A stretch of 64,000 nt of DNA. Origin: Hespellia sp. GTDB lineage: Bacteria; Bacillota; Clostridia; Lachnospirales; Lachnospiraceae. The stretch is taken from the NCBI GenBank assembly GCA_028693555.1, contig JAQUVD010000011.1, positions 23,605 through 87,604 of the forward strand, read 5' to 3'. This document shows positions 8,581 to 16,858 of this stretch, piece by piece. The notes below the pieces were generated by a model, which saw only the letters and a list, made by a program, of their open reading frames with translations, made no database searches and was not told where the DNA came from. The translations under genes were made by a program, and so were the position numbers. Position 1 is the first letter of the stretch; every line of letters begins with the position of its first letter.

Positions 8581-10665
8581 CTATCGTTCTAAATACTGAT
8601 GAAAGAAGGTCCGAAGCACCTTTGAAAGTGCTGACCTGATTTCCTCTTCATCTCCCTCTGACAAGGTCATTAGGAAATCATAATCTTCAATCAGAGTGCT
8701 GCTGATAAATCCAAGTATCTCACTATTTATTTTGATATTCTCATCCATTGGAAGCAGCATGACAAGGACGACACCGATGCCCTTAAAATATGGATCTTCA
8801 AATGCCTTCTGATTCTGCGTGCGATACACAGTAAAGCTTGGCTTGATGACCCCGCGTGTACGGGTATGAATCAGTGCAAACCCAAATTCTGCAAAAACCT
8901 GACTGCCGATTTTTTCCCTCTGCTGCATATCTTCGCGTATCAGATCCTGTCGATCCATATACGGCGACATTTCCTCGGAAACAGCAATCAAAAGCTCCTC
9001 AAATCCTATCGTCTCGCTTACTTTGGTCAAATGCATCTCTTTTAGAATCGTTTTAATCTGCATCGCTAAAATGGTCACTTCCTCCATTTCGACTGAGAAC
9101 TTCGATTCTTCCTGCTGCTTTCTCGGTATCCGTTCGTATTCGTATACCTTCTTTCGAATCTGCTCGACATCCTCCCCATTTAGCAGTGGATTAACCTGAA
9201 TGATATCCAGGTCCGGATTCGTCATTGCGATACTTGTCACAAAGAAATCCATCTTGCCGGCAATGTATGGCGTGATGTCATTCTTTCCATAGGTCTCCAT
9301 CTTGATCCGCTCTTTGAAGACCTTCTCTAATTTACTGAGCATCAGCCGGGAAATGCCGATTCCGCTTGCGCATACGATTCCCACATGGACCTGACGAATA
9401 TTTTCGCGCCTGCCCTCAAGCCGCACCTGCGCTGCGCCGAAATGAATGGTTAGAAATCCAATCTCCGATTCCGGGACCTCTTTTCCAACCCAGTTTCCCA
9501 GTATGAGAGCCGCCTTCCTGCTCTTCTCAAAGGTATCCGGATACGTTGCCTTGATATCCTCCAAAACGGGATTCACAATTGCCATGTCATTGACCAGACG
9601 GATTACGGTCGGCTGCAGATGGGCGAGCAGTCCCTGTATGAAATCTTCGTCCTGCTTCAGTTCAAATGCTGCTGTGCTGTCAAATGTATTGATCATATCA
9701 TTGACCAGACCAATTAATTCTTTCCGTTTAATCTCTACGGTTCCTGTTCCATTCCATTCAATATTCTGGTGCTTCGCGCCCTTAATATGCAGACAGATAT
9801 AAGCGGTCTCCGCATCCGGAATATCAATGTCAAACTCCTCTTCCAGCACCTCAACAATCTTAACTGCCAGTTCGTAATCTTCGTCTTCCGGAAGTTCTTC
9901 CAGCTTCTCGCTGTTTTCGAGATATTCATCCTGCATAATGCGGTTAATCGCAATGGAGATATGCAGTACCAATCCCACATACGAGTTCTCTGTCAGTGTT
10001 AGAACCCTGCGGTCTTCCAGACTGCTGATACAGCTTACGACCCGCTTTAAGATATCATCTTTGAGCAGCAGTCCGATTCCGGTTCCATAGATTTTCTTCA
10101 TTCCATCAAATGAATCGTCCACTTCGTATGAGTCTCGAATAGCCTGCGTATTGATATTCTCTGCAATAAAGGAACGAATAGCCTTGCGATAGCTCTCTTC
10201 TGTCCCTTCCACTTCGATTCCACTTCCCGGTTTTCTCGTAATCTGGAGCTGGTGACCAGAAAGCCAGCCCGAGATTGCATCTAAATCCGAACTGATCGTT
10301 GCTTCGCTGACCTTAAACTGATCGGCATAATAGAACAACTTCTTAAGCCCTTTTTCTTTGAGGATTTCCAGTGTGAGACGCTTCCTTCTCTCTTCACGGT
10401 CACTGACATCAAAGCTGTCTGTACATTCCAGATCGGACAAAAGACGTACCTTATTCTCCTGCGACCCTTCCAGCCAGACTCCTTTTCCCGTCTTACTTAC
10501 GAACTCTATCTCGTACTCCTGTAATCCAGTTCCCAGATACTCTAATTCACGCTGTACCGTCCTCTTACTGACCCCGATCTTGTCTGCAAGTTCTTTTACC
10601 GACAATACCCGGTTCTCTTTCAGCATGACCGTCATGATTTTCTCTAAACGAGGTGTCAGATTCAT
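8581..10665 (-). CDS. mtlR: MtlR-type PRD transcriptional activator of mannitol PTS genes
   Basis: Activator of 694 residues with the full MtlR layout: two N-terminal HTH regions, PRD1 (His235, His293), PRD2 (His349, His408), EIIB-like domain with Cys432 (VGIVCASGIGIS) and C-terminal EIIA-like domain with His600 (ALIHTRTRG). All expected phosphorylation sites are present, unlike its paralogue at 6377. In known MtlR proteins PRD2 phosphorylation by HPr activates, while phosphorylation by EIIA/EIIB inhibits. Its start overlaps the EIICB gene at 10662 by 4 bp, so it is cotranscribed with the two transport genes. Confidence 0.9.
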   Translation of the reverse strand: MNLTPRLEKIMTVMLKENRVLSVKELADKIGVSKRTVQRELEYLGTGLQEYEIEFVSKTGKGVWLEGSQENKVRLLSDLECTDSFDVSDREERRKRLTLEILKEKGLKKLFYYADQFKVSEATISSDLDAISGWLSGHQLQITRKPGSGIEVEGTEESYRKAIRSFIAENINTQAIRDSYEVDDSFDGMKKIYGTGIGLLLKDDILKRVVSCISSLEDRRVLTLTENSYVGLVLHISIAINRIMQDEYLENSEKLEELPEDEDYELAVKIVEVLEEEFDIDIPDAETAYICLHIKGAKHQNIEWNGTGTVEIKRKELIGLVNDMINTFDSTAAFELKQDEDFIQGLLAHLQPTVIRLVNDMAIVNPVLEDIKATYPDTFEKSRKAALILGNWVGKEVPESEIGFLTIHFGAAQVRLEGRRENIRQVHVGIVCASGIGISRLMLSKLEKVFKERIKMETYGKNDITPYIAGKMDFFVTSIAMTNPDLDIIQVNPLLNGEDVEQIRKKVYEYERIPRKQQEESKFSVEMEEVTILAMQIKTILKEMHLTKVSETIGFEELLIAVSEEMSPYMDRQDLIREDMQQREKIGSQVFAEFGFALIHTRTRGVIKPSFTVYRTQNQKAFEDPYFKGIGVVLVMLLPMDENIKINSEILGFISSTLIEDYDFLMTLSEGDEEEIRSALSKVLRTFFHQYLER

Positions 10666-12062
10666 ATATTCTCCCCATTCCTTTTCTTAATTTCTTCTAT
10701 CATTGGCTCATATTCTGCCTGATTCATGAGACTCTCCACTTCATAAAGCGGTGCACCTTCCAGTTCAAAGCCTGTCATCTTCCTGAAATCCTTCTGACAA
10801 ATTCCCATATCCAACTCTGACGGTACCTGATCTCCGGCATAAGCATTTACTTCGATTCCAATTACATTCATTTCCTTTAATTTCCTGCGAAATAATGCTG
10901 CTCCCATTGCACTTGAGCCAACACCGCCATCACAGATGATTCCGACTTTTCGCACCGGAGAACTCTGCTTTTCTATGGATTCCTGCTTTGGATGATCTAT
11001 CACTGCTACGCCCTCTCTTTCTGCATTTCCATCTTCTCTCCACCTTAGAATCAACAGTCCTAAGATCAGTGAGACGCCCGCGGATAGCACCACCCCCAGC
11101 AAGACCGCAAAGAAGCTGTCACGCTCCGTCACCATCATCATTGTCAGGATGCTTCCCGGAGATACCGGTGCCAGTGCTGCTGCTCTCATAAGTGAAAAAC
11201 AGAGCGTCCCGGTTACTCCGCCTCCCATCAGGGCTGCGATCAGCCACGGATTTGAAAGCACTTCCGGGAAATAGACCTCATGCACACCGCCAACAAACTG
11301 GGTAAACATGCTCGATGCGTACTGTTTTCTTTTCTTGACCTTCATCAGATACAATGCAAGAAGAACACCAAGCCCCGGTCCCGGATTGCTCTCCAGCAAA
11401 AAGAGGATCGAACTGCCATGTTCGTTCACCTGCTGCAGTCCCAATGGAACCATAATCCCGTGATTTATCACATTGTTCAGGAAAAATACTTTTGCGGGTT
11501 CAATCAGAATATTCAATAGAAAGACGAGATTATGATTGATCAGATAATCTGTACCGATAAACACCACGCCAACGATGGCGGATAGAGCAGGTGCCAGTAT
11601 GTAGAAGGAAAATACCGCCAATACCGCACCGGTCAGTGCCACCACCACATTGCGCAGTAACATTTCCATTCCGCTCTTTACCCGCTCAAGCAGCGGCAGA
11701 ATCAATCGCTCCCACAGAAGACTGCAGCATGGTCCGAGAAACATCGCACCAAAGATTCCACTGCCCCGCTCTGCCATGACCATGCCTGCCGTTGCCATCA
11801 CTGCAATTGCTCCGCCGAATCGAAGACGCTCAGATTCCTTTCCATCCCGCGCCCCCTGCATACAGTTTCCCAACGCATACGCGATCAGAATCGGAATGAC
11901 ACATTGATACACAAACTGAGAAATGGCATAGATATCCTTGTTCGGAAACCAGCCATAGTCTCCAAAGACTACGGCCAATACTCCAACAAAGATAAATATA
12001 CCATTAAAGTTTATAATTACATGACTATATAATTTGAATATCTTATGTAATGCTTTTCTCAT
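10662..12062 (-). CDS. Divergent PTS mannitol-type EIICB paralogue
   Basis: EIICB protein of 466 residues, paralogous to the genes at 3769 and 12127. The EIIB phosphocysteine Cys377 is retained in ICDGGVGSSAMGA. The EIIC signature has drifted: where the other two read HFFGGIHE, this one reads TQFVGGVHEVYFPE, losing the first His but keeping GG-HE. The C-terminal half of EIIB is also unlike theirs. Ribosome site GGGGTG precedes the ATG, and an 8-bp inverted repeat (12073-12101) lies just upstream. It may carry a different polyol or act as a partner or sensor for its neighbour. That role is speculative. Confidence 0.85.
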   Translation of the reverse strand: MRKALHKIFKLYSHVIINFNGIFIFVGVLAVVFGDYGWFPNKDIYAISQFVYQCVIPILIAYALGNCMQGARDGKESERLRFGGAIAVMATAGMVMAERGSGIFGAMFLGPCCSLLWERLILPLLERVKSGMEMLLRNVVVALTGAVLAVFSFYILAPALSAIVGVVFIGTDYLINHNLVFLLNILIEPAKVFFLNNVINHGIMVPLGLQQVNEHGSSILFLLESNPGPGLGVLLALYLMKVKKRKQYASSMFTQFVGGVHEVYFPEVLSNPWLIAALMGGGVTGTLCFSLMRAAALAPVSPGSILTMMMVTERDSFFAVLLGVVLSAGVSLILGLLILRWREDGNAEREGVAVIDHPKQESIEKQSSPVRKVGIICDGGVGSSAMGAALFRRKLKEMNVIGIEVNAYAGDQVPSELDMGICQKDFRKMTGFELEGAPLYEVESLMNQAEYEPMIEEIKKRNGENI

Positions 12063-12126
12063 TCTAACACCCCATTTACCACATCATAGCACAGGTAAAT
12101 GCTGTTTTCCACTACAAGCTTTGTTT

Positions 12127-13512
12127 TTATAAATTTGTTTTCTTGAGCTGTTCTACAAGTTCTTCATACTCCGGTGCTGCAAGGAAATTTGTGATTAGAA
12201 TCAATTGCGCATTCGGATTGCTGTGTGCTGCTCTCTCTCCAAGTTCCTGATGTGTTACTACGATTTCAACATCTGCCGGGATAGAAGATACCGGTGTATG
12301 AATTACTTCAATACCATCCATGCCTGCTGCTACAATCTTTTTCTTCAGAACCGTTGCGCCCATCGCACTTGATCCCATTCCTGCGTCACATGCAAATGCA
12401 ATCTTGCTGATCTTACCGGTTGCTGTCTGTGCCGGTGCATCTGCGATTCCCTTGGATTCTTTTTTCATGCTGTCTTTCTGCGCTGTTGCTTCTTCTAAGC
12501 TTGTGTCTTTTCCTGCGAACTTAAGCAGTGGCAGTGCGATTACAAATGAAACAGCTGCTGCAATTGCAACTCCTAAAAGAAGTCCAATATATGAATGCTT
12601 CTCGCACATCATAATCAATGCAAAGATACTTCCCGGTGAAGCCGGTGCTGTAAGTCCTACGCCCATCAGATTGAATATGAAGATTCCGCTTGCTCCACCA
12701 GCCATAACTGCAAGTAATAACAATGGATTCATCAAAATATATGGGAAATAAATTTCGTGAATACCACCAAAGAAATGGATAATCACTGCTCCAGGTGCAG
12801 AGCTCTTGGCACTTCCTTTTCCAGCGATACAATATGCAAGTAAGATTCCAAGTCCTGGTCCCGGATTTGCTTCTAATAAGAAGAAGATTGATTTTCCGAC
12901 TTCTTCTACCTGCTGGATTCCTAATGGAGAAAGAATTCCATGATTGATTGCATTATTAAGGAACAATACTTTCGCCGGTTCGATAAATACACTTGCCAGT
13001 GGAAGAAGACCATGATCCACGAAGAATCCTACTCCTGCTGCCATTGCTGCGTTTAATGCTGTTACAACCGGAGCAATTAAGAGCATTGCCAGACAGGCAA
13101 GCACTGCACCGATAATACCGAGTGAGAAGTTATTAATCAGCATCTCGAATCCTGCCGGTGTCTTTCCTTCTACGGCTTTGTCAAATTTCTTTAAAATCCA
13201 TGCTGCAAGTGGTCCCATGATCATTGCACCGATAAACATCGGGATATCTGCACCGACAATAACACCCATCGTTGCAATCGCACCGATTACACCGCCTCGG
13301 TGATCATGTACAACCTTACCACCTGTATAAGCAATTAACAGTGGCAATAAGTATGTAGACATTGGCGATACCATTTCCGCCAGCTTTTCATTTGGTGCCC
13401 ATCCTGTTGCAATAAACAATGCTGTGATCAGACCCCATGCAATAAATGCGCCAATATTCGGCATAACCATACCGCTGAGCGCTCTTCCAAAACTCTGTAC
13501 TTTCTCTTTCAT
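12127..13512 (-). CDS. mtlA: PTS mannitol EIICB permease
   Basis: Canonical MtlA-type EIICB of about 461 residues, with a membrane EIIC domain bearing IIHFFGGIHEIYFPY and a cytoplasmic EIIB domain with Cys375 (ACDAGMGSSAMGA). The open frame extends 38 residues further upstream, but that part is not family-like, and AGGAGAGGTG lies at the right distance from the ATG at 13512. It is first in the three-gene operon with the divergent EIICB and mtlR. No mannitol-1-phosphate dehydrogenase is in this operon. The nearest EIIA genes are at 966 and 5952. Confidence 0.92.
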   Translation of the reverse strand: MKEKVQSFGRALSGMVMPNIGAFIAWGLITALFIATGWAPNEKLAEMVSPMSTYLLPLLIAYTGGKVVHDHRGGVIGAIATMGVIVGADIPMFIGAMIMGPLAAWILKKFDKAVEGKTPAGFEMLINNFSLGIIGAVLACLAMLLIAPVVTALNAAMAAGVGFFVDHGLLPLASVFIEPAKVLFLNNAINHGILSPLGIQQVEEVGKSIFFLLEANPGPGLGILLAYCIAGKGSAKSSAPGAVIIHFFGGIHEIYFPYILMNPLLLLAVMAGGASGIFIFNLMGVGLTAPASPGSIFALIMMCEKHSYIGLLLGVAIAAAVSFVIALPLLKFAGKDTSLEEATAQKDSMKKESKGIADAPAQTATGKISKIAFACDAGMGSSAMGATVLKKKIVAAGMDGIEVIHTPVSSIPADVEIVVTHQELGERAAHSNPNAQLILITNFLAAPEYEELVEQLKKTNL

Positions 13513-13596
13513 CGATTTCACACCTCTCCTAAATCTCATTTTCTTGTTTTCGTTTTTATAAGGTACGATTGGCCAATCAATTCCTTTGATATGTTT

Positions 13597-13626
13597 ATTA
13601 TATAGAATAGTGTGGTATAAATTCAA
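13597..13626 (-). promoter_or_regulatory. Sigma-A promoter of mtlA operon
   Basis: Minus-strand TTGAAT and TATAAT are separated by 18 bp. The leader to the mtlA ATG is about 80 nt. Confidence 0.65.
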
Positions 13627-13636
13627 CTAATAGAAA

Positions 13637-13673
13637 AGAAGATTTGACACCATAGATTAAGGTCAAATCTTCT
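13637..13673. repeat. Inverted repeat upstream of mtlA promoter
   Basis: Perfect 12-bp arms (AGAAGATTTGAC and its complement) enclose 13 nt. It sits 11 bp upstream of the -35 box, so it is a candidate activator (MtlR) site. On the minus strand it is followed by TTTTC and could instead end a transcript. The rest of 13674-13873, up to the divergent HTH gene, shows no gene. Confidence 0.45.
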
Positions 13674-13873
13674 TATCGAAATATGCTTGTGATGGAAATG
13701 CTCATAGCTCTGTGGTAAAATAATACCTAACATCGTCAGCAGGATTTGCTGGGGGAAAACACAGTAAAATCAGCATTGCAACGATTCATTGCGGCGATTC
13801 CTGCTTGAATTGGTAGATATTTAGCCGCCCGTTTGCTATGATTTTCTCAAACAAAATAGCAGGCGGAAAGCAC

Positions 13874-14680
13874 ATGACATTTGGAGAGAAAATACAAAAA
13901 TTAAGAAAGCGGCAAGGTCTTTCACAAGAAGCCCTTGCTGAAAAAGTAACAGTTACAAGGCAGACAATTTCAAAATGGGAGTTAGACCAATCCACCCCGG
14001 ATTTAGAGTTTATCGCCCAACTCTGCGGTATTTTCGGTGTGTCCGCTGACTACCTCATTCGAGAGGAATTAGTTGAGCCGGATGCCCTGCCGTTTCAAAT
14101 GAAAAAGGGGATTCACTTGACAGAACAAGTGAAGCGCCGTATTTTGGCAGCTTTGTCCGCAGTGGCTTTAACCGCAATTTGCGTTTGCCTAATTTGTAAT
14201 TACGCTACTTCGGAATACTTGTCATGGTCGTTGGTGGTCGCAGTTTCGATTGCAGCGGGATGGGGGCTTTGTATTCCTGTGTTAACTGCAAATAAAAAAA
14301 TCGTTTTGAAAACTCTACTTACAGCCAGCGTTATTCCAATTCCACTTTTAGCACTTCTCGGATTACTCCTAAAACGCCCGATTGTGTTTACACTGGGTAC
14401 TTGCGTTTCTCTTGTAGCGATTGCTGCCACTTGGATAATTTATGGAATTTTCTGTAAATGCCATAGACATTTGTGGCGAGGATTTGGTTTTGCACTGCTT
14501 GTCGTAATCCCCACCGCAACAAGTATGAACCACATAACTGCCTACTTCGTTTCGCAAGATGGTTCTACGTTCACATCGGATATATTCAACGGCGCAATTA
14601 CACTTCTGCTTGCTGCCGTATGCTTTGGGATCGACTACTTACAGCGCTGCAAGAAAGGATCGGGCGAATTTGAAGCATAA
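13874..14680 (+). CDS. XRE-family HTH regulator with membrane domain
   Basis: About 268 residues. Residues 1-65 form a Cro/C1-type HTH (QEALAEKVTVTRQTISKWE). After a linker, the C-terminal half holds about six hydrophobic segments, so the protein is membrane-anchored. This layout is common in Clostridia and often senses envelope or small-molecule stress, but no ligand is known here. The frame is open 12 codons further upstream, and the ATG at 13874 fits the HTH start and has AGGCGG before it. It is divergent from the mtlA operon and stands alone. Confidence 0.78.
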   Translation: MTFGEKIQKLRKRQGLSQEALAEKVTVTRQTISKWELDQSTPDLEFIAQLCGIFGVSADYLIREELVEPDALPFQMKKGIHLTEQVKRRILAALSAVALTAICVCLICNYATSEYLSWSLVVAVSIAAGWGLCIPVLTANKKIVLKTLLTASVIPIPLLALLGLLLKRPIVFTLGTCVSLVAIAATWIIYGIFCKCHRHLWRGFGFALLVVIPTATSMNHITAYFVSQDGSTFTSDIFNGAITLLLAAVCFGIDYLQRCKKGSGEFEA

Positions 14681-14827
14681 TGGTGGATTTATTCCAAAAT
14701 ACGAACTCATTAAGCCACTCATCAACTCCTTTGGATTTTTTTCATTGAAATATGCACCCCACACCTCTAGATATTCACGTATGTGGTCTGACTTGAAGGA
14801 ATCTCCGCGCTCGCAGATGGACTTCAT
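14639..14827 (-). pseudogene. Possible short gene remnant of unknown kind
   Basis: An open frame of 62 codons starting ICERGDSFKSDHIREYLEVW reads like real protein for about its first 45 residues. It then runs antisense into the end of the HTH gene. It may be the 5' stub of a gene cut off at this junction, or chance. I do not recognise the family. Confidence 0.25.
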
Positions 14828-14847
14828 TCAGCTCCCATTCATGAACA

Positions 14848-16842
14848 TCACAGCATCTCCAACTCACTAAACATCTTCATAAATTCCTTCTTCCCATAAT
14901 TCTCAAACTCTGCCTCTATCATATTCTCATCTTCACCAACAATGACACCGACACCATATTTTTCATGGCGAACTCTACGAGGTGCTGCCTCATCCGCATT
15001 TGCCCCCACAGTCGGAGTGTTTGCCGCGCCAAACAGTGCAGCCAGCGTATGCATGGTGTCCGACTTTTCCACTTCTTTTCGCATCTTCTGTAAATCCACC
15101 CTGCCGTCTGTCGTAAACTCCTTTGCAGCGTCAGATCTGCTCTCGTCCTGAATCAGATGCTGTGGAATCATCTGAATATAGCGGCTTGCCCCCTCCGCCA
15201 CACGAGGCAGATCGGGATTTGTATAATAAGAAAGCTCCAAATGGTCCTTCGCCCTGGTCATCCCAACGAAGAATAGTCTCCTCTCCTCATCTTCTTCCTC
15301 AAAATCCTGTGTGCGAAGTGGAATCAAACCATAATTCACCCCGATGATAAAGACATACGAAAACTCTAATCCTTTCGAGGCATGAAGTGTCATCAGCTTC
15401 ACCGAGTCTTCTGCCATATCCACCTCTTTTTGAAGAATATTGATTCCATAAAGGGCAGAGGAATTCAGAAACTGCCGGAATCCATCGATCAGCGTGAGAT
15501 GCTGCTCTTTTGCATAGCGCAGCATACGGTCTAGCATGGCTAAAATCTGTTCACGCTCATCCTGATATCCCACAGAATTCTGTCGTAAATGCTCATTCAC
15601 ATTCAAAAAATCATAAATCTCCTGCGCCGATACATCCAAGACTTCAATCGCGCGCTCTGTTTTCCACGGTGCACCTGCAAACAGCTCCCTGTTCTGGCAA
15701 TCCTGTTTCATTTTCTTTAAGAACCAGTTCAATATCGGAACATCCTGCACCGTCTTTTTGACTGACACTTCAAATGGAATTTCTTCTGTCGCAAATACTT
15801 TTTCCAATTGCTCCGACTGACTTTGCAGGCGGTAAAAAATCGCGATTTCGCGGTATGGAATTCCACGCTTCGCAAGCAAATGAATCTGCACAGCAAGATC
15901 ATTTGCCTCCTGAAAGGAGTTGTACTGATTCTTCACCACAATGAGATCACCAAACTCTCTCGTCCCGGTTAAGTCATCTGCATTCTGCTGAAAATGCTTT
16001 GCCGCCTCCAAAATAACATTGCTTGAGCGGTAATTAAGCGGCAGCGATAATTCCCGCGCATGAAATTCATCCTTCAACCGATAGAAAATGCGGCTGCTGC
16101 TTCCGCGCCAGCTATAGATTACCTGATTGGGATCACCCACCGCAAAGAAAGAAGCACCATATTGTTTCAGTAGCGTCAAAAATTCGATTTGAATTGCATC
16201 ACAGTCCTGCACCTCATCCACAATCAGCCATTCCGGATGAAAATCCAAACGCCCTGTCCCGCTCTGTAACTCTTTCTTTAACAAGTAATTCGTCACACGA
16301 ATGATATCCCGAAATGTAAATTCATTTCGTTTCAGCTTCTCCTGCCCCAAAAGACGCATCAAAAGAAAGAGGTCATCCTGATAACGCGGCTCCCTGCTCC
16401 CATTTTCATATGGTTCCCGCTCCTGCTCCAGCCTCTTTTTCAGTCTGTTTTGATATTTAATTTTTAGCTTCTGTTCTTTGATCAGCTCCAGTGCAAGCTC
16501 TTCCTCTTCCTCAGGAGTAATGACCGCAAATTCCGGCTTGTAGCCAAGTTCCTCGATGGGAAGCTTTTCGCGCAGCAGATACAGTGCAACACTGTGGAAC
16601 GTTCCAAATCCTTCAAACATGCAATTTCCAGATTGTGCCAACAACCGTTCTCTGATCTCATCCGCCGCCTTATTCGTAAAAGTCAGCACAATCATCTTAT
16701 CATACGAAATGTGTTTCACTTCATGTAAATACAGCACCTTCGAGATCAGCACCGTCGTCTTGCCACTGCCCACCTTCGCATTTACAATGCAGGCGTCACT
16801 CTCATCAAGCACTGCTGCCCTCTGATATTTATTTAATTCCAT
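14848..16842 (-). CDS. UvrD/PcrA-like superfamily 1 DNA helicase
   Basis: ATP-dependent 3'-5' helicase fold of about 664 residues. It has a Q-motif-like LNKYQRAAV, Walker A AKVGSGKTT near residue 25, Walker B IVDEVQD, motif III VGDPNQVIYSWRG, motif V LMTLHASKGLEF and motif VI FFVGMTRAKDHLEL. It is shorter than PcrA (about 730-750), and its C-terminal tail (RHEKYGVGVIVGEDENMIEAEF) is the UvrD-type Tudor-like segment. Several in-frame starts overlap the upstream helicase. The ATG at 16842 is chosen because GGGATGG precedes it and homology begins there. It is probably cotranscribed with the MrfA-like gene for DNA repair. Confidence 0.88.
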   Translation of the reverse strand: MELNKYQRAAVLDESDACIVNAKVGSGKTTVLISKVLYLHEVKHISYDKMIVLTFTNKAADEIRERLLAQSGNCMFEGFGTFHSVALYLLREKLPIEELGYKPEFAVITPEEEEELALELIKEQKLKIKYQNRLKKRLEQEREPYENGSREPRYQDDLFLLMRLLGQEKLKRNEFTFRDIIRVTNYLLKKELQSGTGRLDFHPEWLIVDEVQDCDAIQIEFLTLLKQYGASFFAVGDPNQVIYSWRGSSSRIFYRLKDEFHARELSLPLNYRSSNVILEAAKHFQQNADDLTGTREFGDLIVVKNQYNSFQEANDLAVQIHLLAKRGIPYREIAIFYRLQSQSEQLEKVFATEEIPFEVSVKKTVQDVPILNWFLKKMKQDCQNRELFAGAPWKTERAIEVLDVSAQEIYDFLNVNEHLRQNSVGYQDEREQILAMLDRMLRYAKEQHLTLIDGFRQFLNSSALYGINILQKEVDMAEDSVKLMTLHASKGLEFSYVFIIGVNYGLIPLRTQDFEEEDEERRLFFVGMTRAKDHLELSYYTNPDLPRVAEGASRYIQMIPQHLIQDESRSDAAKEFTTDGRVDLQKMRKEVEKSDTMHTLAALFGAANTPTVGANADEAAPRRVRHEKYGVGVIVGEDENMIEAEFENYGKKEFMKMFSELEML

Positions 16843-16858
16843 TCTATCCATCCCATAA

